Positions 51,181 to 60,306 of a DNA stretch of 64,000 nt are shown in pieces; the stretch's first letter is position 1, and each line of letters begins with the position of its first letter. Made by a program: the position numbers and the translations under genes. Source of the DNA: Flavobacterium foetidum (lineage in GTDB: Bacteria; Bacteroidota; Bacteroidia; Flavobacteriales; Flavobacteriaceae); assembly GCF_004634245.1 (NCBI RefSeq), contig NZ_SJTF01000001.1:434001-498000 (forward strand), given 5' to 3'. The notes below the pieces were generated by a model that was not told the origin of the DNA, searched no databases, and saw nothing but the letters and a program-made list of their open reading frames with translations.

Positions 51181-52464
51181 TCATTGTCTAATGAAAGGAG
51201 GCAATAATTGGCTTGAAACTTCTCCAAATCCAATTCTTACTTCTGCATTTTCGCAGAAACCACGAATAATTACAGTATCATTGTCTTCAATAAATTTGCG
51301 TTCGCTTCCGTCTTTCATTTTTAACGGATTCTTACCGCCCCAAGTCAATTCCAACATAGAGCCAAAACTATCCGGAGTGGGGCCAGAAATTGTTCCGGAA
51401 CCCATCATGTCGCCTGAGTTTACGCGGCATCCGTTGGAAGTATGATGTGCTAACTGCTGGCTCATTGACCAGTATAAATATTTAAAGTTGGATCTCGAAA
51501 TAACAGTTTCTTCTTGGTCCTCAGGCTTTAATGAAACTTCTAAGTGAATGTCGAAAGCTTTCTTTCCTTTGGTTTGCAAATAAGGAAGTGGCGCTGGATC
51601 TTGTTTTGGACCTTTGGTTCTAAAAGGCTCCAAGGCATCCATTGTTACAATCCATGGAGAAATTGAAGTCGCAAAGTTTTTAGCTAAAAATGGTCCAAGA
51701 GGCACATATTCCCATTTCTGAATATCACGAGCACTCCAATCATTCAATAAAACCATCCCAAATATATAATCTTCGGCTTCGTAAGTCGGAATGTTTTCGC
51801 CCATTACGTTTACATCTGTGGTAATAAAAGCAGTCTCCAATTCAAAATCGACCAAACGTGAAGCGCCAAAAACCGGGGTGTCGTGGCCATTGGGCAAAGT
51901 CTGTCCCATTGGTCTGTGAACTGGAATTCCAGACGGCACAATTGTAGAACTTCTACCGTGATATCCAACCGGAATATGAAGCCAGTTTGGAAGTAAGGCG
52001 TTCTCAGGATCGCGGAACATTTTGCCTACGTTTGTGGCATGTTCTTTACTAGAATAAAAGTCGGTATAATCGCCAATTAAAACCGGAAGTTGCATTTCTA
52101 CATCTTCAATTTTAAATATAACAATATCTCGGTGTTTTGTTGAATCTCTTAATTGTGGATTATTTTGGTCAAAAATATCTGCGATGCGATTTCGGACCAA
52201 ACGCCATGTTTTTTTTCCGTCAGAAATAAAATCATTCAGCGTATCCTGCATAAACATATCGTCTGTTAATTCGATTCCGTCAAAATAATTTAATTGCTGT
52301 AAAGCCCCTAAATCTATGGCATAATCGCCAATTCTGGTTCCCACGGTAACGACATTTTCTTTCGTAAGAAACACGCCGAAGGGAATATTCTGAATAGGGA
52401 AGTCGCTATTTTCTGGCACTTCCAACCATGATTTTCTACTGGTATCGTTGGCGGTTATTGGCAT
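51181..52464 (-). CDS. fahA: Fumarylacetoacetase
   Basis: This enzyme hydrolyses fumarylacetoacetate to fumarate and acetoacetate, the last step of tyrosine degradation. The 427-residue chain has the N-terminal SH3-like domain and the metal-binding FAH core: DYTDFYSSKEHATNVG, the catalytic-histidine stretch PVGYHGRSSTIVPSG, ELETAF, and the C-terminal GDMMGSGTISGPTPDSFG. Length and motifs match eukaryotic-type FAH. The preceding pathway enzymes are not in the window. Confidence 0.95.
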   Translation of the reverse strand: MPITANDTSRKSWLEVPENSDFPIQNIPFGVFLTKENVVTVGTRIGDYAIDLGALQQLNYFDGIELTDDMFMQDTLNDFISDGKKTWRLVRNRIADIFDQNNPQLRDSTKHRDIVIFKIEDVEMQLPVLIGDYTDFYSSKEHATNVGKMFRDPENALLPNWLHIPVGYHGRSSTIVPSGIPVHRPMGQTLPNGHDTPVFGASRLVDFELETAFITTDVNVMGENIPTYEAEDYIFGMVLLNDWSARDIQKWEYVPLGPFLAKNFATSISPWIVTMDALEPFRTKGPKQDPAPLPYLQTKGKKAFDIHLEVSLKPEDQEETVISRSNFKYLYWSMSQQLAHHTSNGCRVNSGDMMGSGTISGPTPDSFGSMLELTWGGKNPLKMKDGSERKFIEDNDTVIIRGFCENAEVRIGFGEVSSQLLPPFIRQ

Positions 52465-52539
52465 GTTTGTGTTAATTGTTTGTTGAAAAAATACATGTCA
52501 AATATATCATAATCTAACTGTATGGCAAACGTTTTTTTG

Positions 52540-52547
52540 TATTTTTG
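52540..52547 (+). promoter_or_regulatory. Candidate -7 box of glyA (TATTTTTG)
   Basis: A perfect TAnnTTTG match lies 25 bases before the glyA ATG. The -33 element is not obvious, so only half the promoter is supported. Confidence 0.45.
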
Positions 52548-52572
52548 CAGGAAATTAACGAAAAACGAAAAA

Positions 52573-53847
52573 ATGCAACGCGACGAACAAATTTTTGATC
52601 TTATCCAAGAGGAAAAAGAAAGACAAATTCACGGACTTGAACTTATCGCTTCTGAGAATTTTGTAAGTGATGAAGTAATGGCAGCAGCTGGGTCTGTTTT
52701 AACTAACAAATATGCCGAAGGTTATCCTGGTAAAAGGTATTATGGTGGATGCGAGGTAGTTGATGTTATCGAGCAGATTGCTATTGACAGAGCTAAAGAA
52801 TTATTTGGAGCTGAATATGCAAACGTGCAGCCACACTCAGGATCTCAGGCAAACACTGCTGTTTATCATGCTTGTTTGAATCCTGGAGATACAATTTTAG
52901 GTTTTGATTTATCTCACGGAGGTCACTTAACTCACGGTTCTCCTGTAAACTTTTCAGGTCGTTTATACCGTCCAGTTTTTTATGGTGTAGACGCTGAAAC
53001 TGGTCGCTTAGATTATGATAAAATTCAAGAAATAGCAACTAAGGAGCAACCAAAATTAATCATTGCTGGAGCTTCTGCTTATTCTCGTGATATGGATTTT
53101 GCTCGTTTCAGACAAATTGCTGACAGTGTTGGAGCAATTTTATTTGCTGATATTTCTCACCCAGCTGGTCTTATTGCAAAAGGATTATTAAGCGATCCAA
53201 TTCCACATTGCCATATTGTTTCTACAACAACACACAAAACATTAAGAGGGCCACGTGGAGGTTTGATCTTGATGGGTAAAGATTTCCCAAATCCACAAGG
53301 ATTGACAACTCCAAAAGGAGAAATCAGAATGATGTCTTCTTTATTAGATTTAGCTGTTTTCCCAGGAAATCAAGGAGGGCCTTTAATGCATATTATTGCT
53401 GCTAAAGCGGTTGCTTTTGGTGAAGCATTAAAAGATGAGTTCTTTACTTACGCAATGCAATTGCAAAAAAATGCTAATGCAATGGCAGATGCTTTCGTAA
53501 AAAGAGGTTACAACATTATCTCTGGCGGAACAGACAACCACATGATGCTTATTGACTTAAGAAATAAAAATATTTCTGGTAAAGAAGCTGAAAATGCATT
53601 GGTAAAAGCTGAAATTACAGTAAACAAAAACATGGTTCCTTTTGACGATAAATCTCCATTTATCACTTCTGGAATCCGTGTTGGGACAGCTGCAATCACA
53701 ACTCGTGGTTTAGTTGAAAAAGATATGGAAACTATCGTAGCTTTAATCGATAAAGTACTTGCTGATCATACAAACGAAGATCTTATCGAAGAAGTTGCAG
53801 CAGAAGTTAACGAATTAATGAGCGAAAGACCAATTTTTGCGTATTAA
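52573..53847 (+). CDS. glyA: Serine hydroxymethyltransferase
   Basis: GlyA interconverts serine and glycine with transfer of a one-carbon unit to tetrahydrofolate. The PLP lysine is K222 in [14 protein letters not shown]. The N-terminal [13 protein letters not shown], the YPGKRYYGG segment and [12 protein letters not shown] are diagnostic. The start is set at the ATG at 52573 (MQRDEQIF), which gives 424 residues and matches the family; the frame extends to 52522 but overlaps the promoter box. A small inverted repeat of the AGTTTAAAGTTT type follows. Confidence 0.97.
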   Translation: MQRDEQIFDLIQEEKERQIHGLELIASENFVSDEVMAAAGSVLTNKYAEGYPGKRYYGGCEVVDVIEQIAIDRAKELFGAEYANVQPHSGSQANTAVYHACLNPGDTILGFDLSHGGHLTHGSPVNFSGRLYRPVFYGVDAETGRLDYDKIQEIATKEQPKLIIAGASAYSRDMDFARFRQIADSVGAILFADISHPAGLIAKGLLSDPIPHCHIVSTTTHKTLRGPRGGLILMGKDFPNPQGLTTPKGEIRMMSSLLDLAVFPGNQGGPLMHIIAAKAVAFGEALKDEFFTYAMQLQKNANAMADAFVKRGYNIISGGTDNHMMLIDLRNKNISGKEAENALVKAEITVNKNMVPFDDKSPFITSGIRVGTAAITTRGLVEKDMETIVALIDKVLADHTNEDLIEEVAAEVNELMSERPIFAY

Positions 53848-53981
53848 TTAGTTTAAAGTTTAAGGTTTCAAGTTTAAAGTTTTGTAATGCGGAAATAGAC
53901 GTATTATGACACTTTAAACTTTTTTCGTTTAGAAAAGAAAACTTGAAACTTAAACAAAACAAACCTGAAACAAAAAATAAA

Positions 53982-54575
53982 ATGGGCGTATTAAGATTAC
54001 AATTACCAACCGACCCGAGATGGGTAAATATTGTTGAGAAAAATATAGAAGAGATTCTCACGGATCATGCGTGGTGCGAGCAGAAAGCCGCAACAAACGC
54101 TATTACTATCATTACAAACAATCCAGAACATCAGGACTTGGTTCAGGATTTATTGGCTTTAGTAAAAGAAGAAGTAGATCATTTTGAGCAGGTTCATAAT
54201 ATAATCATCAAAAGAGGCTTGAAATTAGGACGTGAGCGCAAAGATGAATACGTAAACGAATTGTACCAGTACATGAAAAGAAGCGGAGACGGAAGCCGCG
54301 TTTCTGGTCTTGTAGAAAGACTTCTTTTTTCTGCTATGATTGAGGCAAGAAGCTGTGAGCGTTTTAAAGTGCTTTCTGAAAATATTCAGGATGAAGAATT
54401 AGCTGTTTTTTACAGAGAATTAATGGAAAGCGAAGCAGGGCATTACACGACTTTCATAACTTACGCACGCAAATACGGAGTTGGAATTGACGTCGAAAAA
54501 CGTTGGAGAGAATGGCTGGCATTCGAAGAATCTATTATCACCAACTACGGGAAAAACGAAACGATTCACGGATAG
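53982..54575 (+). CDS. miaE: tRNA-(ms2io6A37) hydroxylase, MiaE-like
   Basis: A 197-residue ferritin-like diiron protein that hydroxylates the isopentenyl side chain of ms2i6A37 in tRNA. Diiron ligands are expected in HAWCEQKAA (first Glu), KEEVDHFEQVH (ExxH), IEARSCERF and ESEAGHYTTF (second ExxH). The start is the ATG at 53982 (MGVLRLQLP); the longer frame runs through repeat sequence. It acts after MiaA, encoded at 8455-9375. It follows glyA after 134 bases that hold an inverted repeat. Confidence 0.92.
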   Translation: MGVLRLQLPTDPRWVNIVEKNIEEILTDHAWCEQKAATNAITIITNNPEHQDLVQDLLALVKEEVDHFEQVHNIIIKRGLKLGRERKDEYVNELYQYMKRSGDGSRVSGLVERLLFSAMIEARSCERFKVLSENIQDEELAVFYRELMESEAGHYTTFITYARKYGVGIDVEKRWREWLAFEESIITNYGKNETIHG

Positions 54576-54820
54576 GTTTTTTTCAGTGTTCAGTGTTCGG
54601 TTTTTTAGTGTTCAGTCTCAGTCACAGTTTTCAATTTTTCTTTGTGAAGCTTTGCGAAAGCCTTTGTGAATCTCTGTGAAATTCTAAAAATCCGTTTTAA
54701 TCAGCGTTTTGCGAAAACGAATCAGTTTAATCGTGTCCATTTTTTTAGTTTTTATAATCTAAAATCTAAAGTCTGAAATCTAAAATTCCTTATATTTGAG
54801 AGTAACCAAAAACTCGAACT

Positions 54821-55861
54821 ATGAGAATAGAAATGGACTTAAAATTAGGTTTTAAAGATGTAATGTTTAGACCTAAAAGATCTACATTAAAAAGTAGGTC
54901 AGAAGTTTCCTTAGAACAAAATTTTAAGTTTTTGCACAGCACATCAAATTGGACAGGAATTCCGATTATGGCTGCCAATATGGATACGGTAGGAACTTTT
55001 GAAATGGCTCAAGTTTTAGCAAAAGAAAAACTTTTTGCAGCGATTCATAAACATTATTCTCTTGAAGAATGGAATACGTTTCTTAAAAATGCAGCTCCAG
55101 ATGTATACAATTATATTGCAGTCAGCACAGGAACTGGAAAAGAAGATTTTAATAAAATTGGAGAAATAATAACTGCAAATCCGTTACTGAAATTTATTTG
55201 TATCGATGTTGCGAATGGTTATTCAGAACATTTTGTTCAGTTTCTAAAGAAAACAAGAAAACAATATCCAGACAAAATAATTATTGCCGGAAATGTTGTG
55301 ACTGGCGAGATGACCGAAGAACTTTTATTGGCCGGAGCTGATATTGTAAAAGTTGGAATTGGTCCTGGATCCGTTTGTACCACTCGTGTCAAAACAGGCG
55401 TAGGTTATCCACAGTTATCTGCCATTATCGAATGCGCAGATGCCGCTCACGGTTTAGGCGGCCATATTATAAGCGATGGAGGCTGTACAACTCCGGGTGA
55501 TGTAGCCAAAGCTTTTGGAGCTGGAGCCGATTTTGTGATGCTGGGCGGAATGCTCGCAGGACATACTGAAAGTGGTGGTGAATTAATCGAAGTAAAAGGT
55601 GAAAAGTTCAAGCAATTTTACGGAATGAGTTCTAAAACTGCAATGGACAAGCATGCTGGCGGTGTTGCAGAATATAGAGCAAGTGAAGGAAAAACAGTTC
55701 AGGTTCCGTTTAAAGGAGATGTGATTCATACTGTTTTAGATATTTTAGGCGGCATTAGAAGCACTTGTACGTATGTTGGTGCTTCAAGATTAAAAGAATT
55801 AACAAAACGAACGACTTTCATCCGCGTAAGCGAACAAGAAAATCAGGTTTTTACAAAATAA
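54821..55861 (+). CDS. guaC: GMP reductase
   Basis: GuaC reduces GMP to IMP with NADPH, connecting guanine and adenine nucleotide pools. The 346-residue TIM barrel contains the catalytic loop GPGSVCTTR, with C186 at the same position as in E. coli GuaC, and the [22 protein letters not shown] phosphate-binding region. There are no CBS domains, which separates it from IMP dehydrogenase. A -7 box TATATTTG is at 54791-54798. A GNAT gene follows after two bases. Confidence 0.94.
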   Translation: MRIEMDLKLGFKDVMFRPKRSTLKSRSEVSLEQNFKFLHSTSNWTGIPIMAANMDTVGTFEMAQVLAKEKLFAAIHKHYSLEEWNTFLKNAAPDVYNYIAVSTGTGKEDFNKIGEIITANPLLKFICIDVANGYSEHFVQFLKKTRKQYPDKIIIAGNVVTGEMTEELLLAGADIVKVGIGPGSVCTTRVKTGVGYPQLSAIIECADAAHGLGGHIISDGGCTTPGDVAKAFGAGADFVMLGGMLAGHTESGGELIEVKGEKFKQFYGMSSKTAMDKHAGGVAEYRASEGKTVQVPFKGDVIHTVLDILGGIRSTCTYVGASRLKELTKRTTFIRVSEQENQVFTK

Positions 55862-55862
55862 T

Positions 55863-56366
55863 ATGATTAAAATTACAGAAGCGTCGATTGAAGATATCGC
55901 TAAAATTCAAGAGATTGCACATATAACATGGCCAATAACTTATGGCGAAATTTTGACTAGTGAACAATTGGAATATATGTTAGATCTCATTTATTCTGAT
56001 GAAGCACTTTCAAAACAAATTCAGAATAAAGAACAATTGTTTTATTTAATTTCCGATTCAGAATTAGTAATTGGTTTTATCGGAATTGAGCATCATTATA
56101 AAAACGAAGCGATTACCAAAATCCATAAAATCTATCTTTTGCCAGAAACTCAAGGGAAAGGATATGGCAAAACAGTTTTTGAATCTATTGAAAAACTGGC
56201 TTTAGAAAACAATTCCAATAAACTCTTATTAAATGTAAACCGTTTTAATACCGCTTTAAATTTCTATAAAAAGCTAGGTTTCGAAATTAAAGAAACGATT
56301 GATATAGAAATTGGAAACGGGTATTTGATGGAGGATTACGTGATGGGGAAGGATATTTCAAAGTAA
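55863..56366 (+). CDS. GNAT acetyltransferase
   Basis: A 167-residue GNAT protein with the acetyl-CoA loop LLPETQGKGYGKTVFES (about residues 96-112) and the common ending NRFNTALNFYKKLGFEIKE. Beginning ASIEDIAKIQEIAHITWPIT it resembles PaiA/spermidine-acetyltransferase-like members. It starts two bases after guaC and is therefore cotranscribed, though no shared pathway is apparent. Substrate unknown. Confidence 0.87.
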   Translation: MIKITEASIEDIAKIQEIAHITWPITYGEILTSEQLEYMLDLIYSDEALSKQIQNKEQLFYLISDSELVIGFIGIEHHYKNEAITKIHKIYLLPETQGKGYGKTVFESIEKLALENNSNKLLLNVNRFNTALNFYKKLGFEIKETIDIEIGNGYLMEDYVMGKDISK

Positions 56367-56379
56367 TTTTCCAGCATTT

Positions 56380-56485
56380 TTGTCATTTCGACTGAAAGGA
56401 GAAATCACACGCGGAACTCGACAAAGATTGGAATTTATCTCTGCGGAATTTCTAGTGTGATTTCTCCTTTCAGTCGAAATGACAA
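56380..56485. repeat. Perfect 31-bp inverted repeat (TTGTCATTTCGAC type)
   Basis: The arms 56380-56410 and 56455-56485 are exact complements around 44 bases containing GCGGAACTCGAC and CTGCGGAATTTC. It is the second member of the family at 50864-50967. It lies between convergent genes. Confidence 0.9.
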
Positions 56486-56493
56486 ACTGTGGC

Positions 56494-57090
56494 TCAACTC
56501 ACAATCACATCATGCGTAAATAATAACCCTTTCACTTCATTCAAAGAAAAAACAGCTTTCTTCAGTTTCGTTTTCGATGGATCCATAGTATAATTATAAC
56601 TCGTTTTAAAATCGGCTTTGTTGGCGATGGCCTTGTTAAATTCGCAACGGTATAAATCGCAATTGTCAAAAATTACACTGGTTAAATCTGCGGCCATAAA
56701 ATCGACGGCAATTAAACTGCAATTGATAAACGGAGTTCCTTTTAGTTTTAAAGTATAGAACTTCGAAAAATCGAGAATACAGTCATTAAAATGTACTTCA
56801 AAAATTAATTTGTCACACATGGCGAAATTTACCTCTTTAATTTCGCATCGATTAAAAGTGACTGTTCTCAAAGCGACGTAATTAATCTTTGCTTCGTTAA
56901 AAATACAATCATTAAAAACACAGTCAATAAAAGTAACGGCTAGAAAAGCGCAGGCAGAGAAGTTGCAATTATTAAAAACGCAACCTTCGAAATCTTTAAA
57001 ATTAAGGTCGTCTTTAGCGTAAATAAATGAATCGTATTCTTTATCAAGAAAATATTCGCTTTCTTTTTTCACCTCTTTTTTGATAATCAT
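56494..57090 (-). CDS. Pentapeptide-repeat protein
   Basis: A 198-residue cytoplasmic protein composed mainly of pentapeptide repeats of the A(D/N)LXX type, here Cys/Phe/Asn-rich: CVFNNCNFSACAF, CVFNDCIFNEAKI, and CSLIAVDFMAADLTSVIFDNCDLYRCEF. It should fold as a right-handed quadrilateral beta-helix. Some relatives (Qnr) shield DNA gyrase from quinolones, but most have no known role, and the high cysteine content here speaks for a general member of the fold. Stand-alone gene. Confidence 0.88.
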   Translation of the reverse strand: MIIKKEVKKESEYFLDKEYDSFIYAKDDLNFKDFEGCVFNNCNFSACAFLAVTFIDCVFNDCIFNEAKINYVALRTVTFNRCEIKEVNFAMCDKLIFEVHFNDCILDFSKFYTLKLKGTPFINCSLIAVDFMAADLTSVIFDNCDLYRCEFNKAIANKADFKTSYNYTMDPSKTKLKKAVFSLNEVKGLLFTHDVIVS

Positions 57091-57230
57091 TTAAGGCCGA
57101 AAAGGTACTAATTTGCGACAGAATTTTCGAGGAAAATCGTAAATCATTTTTGAAATAATATAAACTTTAGAATAAAATTAATGTAGCTTTACAGTTATTT
57201 TTCAAGCTGAAATTTATCAATTTTCACAAT

Positions 57231-58640
57231 ATGGAATCAACAAGAAAGGAACATGATTTTTTAGGAGAATTAGAAATTCCGAATCATTTATATTACGGAA
57301 TTCAGACGTTTAGAGCTGTAGAAAATTTTAATATCACAGGAATCCCAATCTCTAAAGAACCTTTGTTTATCAAAGGTTTAGGTTATGTAAAAAAAGCCGC
57401 AGCAATGGCAAACAAAGACTGTGGTGCCATTGATCCTAAAATTGCCGAAGCGATTTGTTACGGAAGTGATCAGGTAATTGAAGGTAAATTTGACCAAGAA
57501 TTTGTAAGCGACTTGATTCAGGGCGGAGCAGGAACTTCTGTAAACATGAATGCTAACGAGGTAATTGCCAACATCGGATTAGAATATTTGGGCCATAAAA
57601 AAGGAGAATACCAGTTTCTTCATCCTAACAATCATGTCAACTGTTCGCAATCGACAAACGATGCTTATCCATCGGCATTTAGAATTGCTTTGTATTTAAA
57701 AATGGAAAGCTTTATCAAAACTTTTGCAGGTTTAGAAGTTGCTTTCGCCAAAAAAGGAGAAGAATTCAAGGATGTGCTGAAAATGGGAAGAACGCAGTTG
57801 CAAGATGCCGTTCCGATGACTTTAGGACAGGAATTCAAAGCTTATGCAACTACAATTGGTGAAGATATTCAGCGTTTGAAAAATACTCAGGATTTATTGT
57901 TAGAAATCAATATGGGAGCAACCGCTATTGGAACAAAAGTAAATGCTCCAGAAGGTTATCCTGAACTTTGCGTAAAATATTTGGCAGACGAGGTCGGAAT
58001 TCCGTTAACGCTTTCACCAGATTTAATTGAAGCAACTGTAGATACTGGAGCCTATGTTCAGATTATGGGGACTTTAAAACGTTCTGCCGTTAAGATTTCT
58101 AAAATATGCAACGATTTACGTTTATTGAGTTCTGGGCCAAGAACCGGTTTAAACGAAATCAATCTTCCGGCACGTCAGCCAGGATCTTCTATTATGCCCG
58201 GAAAAGTAAATCCAGTAATTCCAGAAGTCGTAAATCAGACTTGTTTTTATGTTATTGGGCAGGACTTAACGGTTACAATGGCGGCAGAAGCAGGTCAATT
58301 GCAGTTGAATGTAATGGAGCCTGTTATTGCTTTTGCCATGTTTACATCGTTGGATTATCTTTCGAATGCAATTCAGACGTTAATCGATAAATGTATTAAC
58401 GGAATTACGGCAAATGTTGATCACTGCTACAATATGGTCATGAACAGTATTGGAATCGTAACGCAACTAAACCCGATTATTGGTTATGAAGAAAGTGCCA
58501 GTATTGCAGGCGAGGCTTTAAAAACTGGTAAAAGCGTTCATCAAATTGCGGTTATAGAACGAAAATTAATTACTCAGGAAAAGTGGGATGAAATCTATTC
58601 TTTAGAAAATTTAATTCATCCAAAATTTATAACGAAATAA
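57231..58640 (+). CDS. aspA: Aspartate ammonia-lyase
   Basis: Aspartase deaminates aspartate to fumarate. The 469-residue protein shows the superfamily signature GSSIMPGKVNPVIPE, with the catalytic serine at its start, the substrate-binding GGAGTSVNMNANEV, and MGRTQLQDAVPMTLGQEF. The residue pattern (GRTQLQDAVP) distinguishes aspartase from fumarase (GRTHLQDATP). It shares its superfamily with argH in this window. It is a stand-alone gene. Confidence 0.93.
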   Translation: MESTRKEHDFLGELEIPNHLYYGIQTFRAVENFNITGIPISKEPLFIKGLGYVKKAAAMANKDCGAIDPKIAEAICYGSDQVIEGKFDQEFVSDLIQGGAGTSVNMNANEVIANIGLEYLGHKKGEYQFLHPNNHVNCSQSTNDAYPSAFRIALYLKMESFIKTFAGLEVAFAKKGEEFKDVLKMGRTQLQDAVPMTLGQEFKAYATTIGEDIQRLKNTQDLLLEINMGATAIGTKVNAPEGYPELCVKYLADEVGIPLTLSPDLIEATVDTGAYVQIMGTLKRSAVKISKICNDLRLLSSGPRTGLNEINLPARQPGSSIMPGKVNPVIPEVVNQTCFYVIGQDLTVTMAAEAGQLQLNVMEPVIAFAMFTSLDYLSNAIQTLIDKCINGITANVDHCYNMVMNSIGIVTQLNPIIGYEESASIAGEALKTGKSVHQIAVIERKLITQEKWDEIYSLENLIHPKFITK

Positions 58641-58849
58641 TTTGTTGATAAGCAATATAAAATTAAACTGTAATAGAGCGCTTTTTTGACACATTGATAA
58701 AATGCATTTTGTTTGATTATTTGATTTTAATGTTCTGTATTTCATGCAGTTGTGTTTTTGAGTTCATGTTTTTTCTTTCCAAAACAGAAATATTTTTGAA
58801 AGAAAAATAGTAAATTTGGATATACATTAACAAACAAAATCCAAAATTT

Positions 58850-59467
58850 ATGAAAAAGTACAGTTTATTAGTAGCTGTATTTCTATCGGTGATAGGAATG
58901 CAGGCTCAAGATGCAAGGTCATTTTCTCTTAATTTGTATGGAGGATATAATTTTTCAGATCAACTCGATTACGACGGTTATTCGGCAACAATCGAAGATG
59001 GTTTTCAATATGGAGCGGGATTTGAGTATTTCTTTTCAACAAATAATTCTGTTGAGTTAAAGTATTTACGCTCAGATGTTAAAATACCATTATATGGTCC
59101 TGCAGGAAATCAAATCAATACTGATGATAAAGGTGCATTCAATTTCATTCTTACAGATTTTACCCACTATTTTGATACAGGATCAAATTTGCTTCCGTTT
59201 TTGGGTGCCGGTGCTGGAGTCGGTATTGTAGAATCGCCTCAAGGAGGAAGCGGAACATATTTTGCATGGGACGTAAAGGGAGGTGTAAAGATTAAAACCA
59301 CATCATCTGTTTCTGTTAATATTAATGCCTATTTACAATCTATATCGGCAGCAGTTGGCGAAAGTTATTATTGGTCATACTGGGTAGGACCAGTTGCGAT
59401 TGAAGATTATATTTCTACCTTTCAATTTGGTTTAGGCGCAACATTAAGTTTCAACTTTAAAAATTAA
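58850..59467 (+). CDS. Outer-membrane beta-barrel protein (OmpW/OMP_b-brl type)
   Basis: A 205-residue exported protein with signal peptide 1-19 (MKKYSLLVAVFLSVIGMQA, then Q). The mature part begins RSFSLNLYGGYNFSDQLDY and consists of strands separated by short turns, ending FQFGLGATLSFNFKN with an aromatic near the C-terminus. A -7-like box TAAATTTG is at 58811-58818. It precedes the regulator/kinase pair but is closed by a terminator, so it is a separate unit. Confidence 0.8.
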   Translation: MKKYSLLVAVFLSVIGMQAQDARSFSLNLYGGYNFSDQLDYDGYSATIEDGFQYGAGFEYFFSTNNSVELKYLRSDVKIPLYGPAGNQINTDDKGAFNFILTDFTHYFDTGSNLLPFLGAGAGVGIVESPQGGSGTYFAWDVKGGVKIKTTSSVSVNINAYLQSISAAVGESYYWSYWVGPVAIEDYISTFQFGLGATLSFNFKN

Positions 59468-59496
59468 GAATTTGAAGTTTAACATAAATAAATAAG

Positions 59497-59526
59497 AAAA
59501 AGCAGGCTCTTGGGTCTGCTTTTTTT
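59497..59526 (+). terminator. Terminator of the outer-membrane protein gene
   Basis: Stem AAAAAGCAG/CTGCTTTTT (59497-59505 with 59516-59524) followed by more Ts, 30 bases after the stop. Confidence 0.75.
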
Positions 59527-59630
59527 ATGTTTTGGCTTAATTGTTCATAATTAAATCATAATTTCTATCCGTAATAAGTACTATTTTTGAACTCAATTCT
59601 TATTTTTGTTGTATATACAAACTTCTAAAG

Positions 59631-60305
59631 ATGAAATTACTGATAGTTGAAGACGAACCAAATCTGTTGTCAATCCTTCGTAAAGGATTTGCTGAAAACA
59701 ATAATGAAGTAAGTGTGGCAATGGACGGAAAAACTGCTCTGGAAATGATTCATAATTACACTTTTGATGTTGTGATTTTAGATGTAATGCTTCCGGACAT
59801 TAACGGAATAGAAATCTGCAGAAGACTTCGTGCTGCCAAAAACTTTGTGCCGATTCTCCTTTTAACCGCTTTGGGAACTTCAGAAAACATTGTTACAGGA
59901 CTTAATTCTGGTGCAGATGATTATCTGGTGAAACCTTTTAAGTTTGGAGAACTTGATGCGCGTGTCAATGCATTGTACAGACGATCGCATCAGGAAACAG
60001 AGAAAATTGATACCATTACAATTGCTGATTTAGAAATAAATGGCCGTGCCAAAACCGTAAAAAGAAGAGGCGAAAACATAATTCTGACCGCAAAAGAGTT
60101 TAAGTTATTGTATTATCTGGCAAAAAATACAGGCAGAATTGTTTCCCGAGATCAGATTTTGGACAATGTTTGGGACATCAATTTTGATATGAATACCAAT
60201 GTTGTAGATGTATACATCACTTACTTAAGAAGAAAAATCGATAAGCCTTTTGGATCCAAACTTATTCATACCATGAAAGGATTGGGTTATGTTATAAAAC
60301 CGTAA
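59631..60305 (+). CDS. Response regulator, OmpR/PhoB class
   Basis: A 224-residue regulator. The receiver has the acidic residues E7/D8, phospho-acceptor D51 in VVILDVMLPD and the conserved lysine in YLVKPFKFGEL. The C-terminal winged helix (about 128-224) carries LTAKEFKLLYYLAKNTGRIVSR. Two TAnnTTTG boxes (59583-59590 and 59602-59609) lie upstream. The kinase begins one base after its stop. The downstream UspA-like and bestrophin genes are its likeliest local targets or partners. Confidence 0.93.
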   Translation: MKLLIVEDEPNLLSILRKGFAENNNEVSVAMDGKTALEMIHNYTFDVVILDVMLPDINGIEICRRLRAAKNFVPILLLTALGTSENIVTGLNSGADDYLVKPFKFGELDARVNALYRRSHQETEKIDTITIADLEINGRAKTVKRRGENIILTAKEFKLLYYLAKNTGRIVSRDQILDNVWDINFDMNTNVVDVYITYLRRKIDKPFGSKLIHTMKGLGYVIKP

Positions 60306-60306
60306 A

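Noticed and set aside
58106..58390. 94-codon plus-strand frame inside aspA
   Set aside because: It is out of frame with the well-conserved aspartase and shows no domain.
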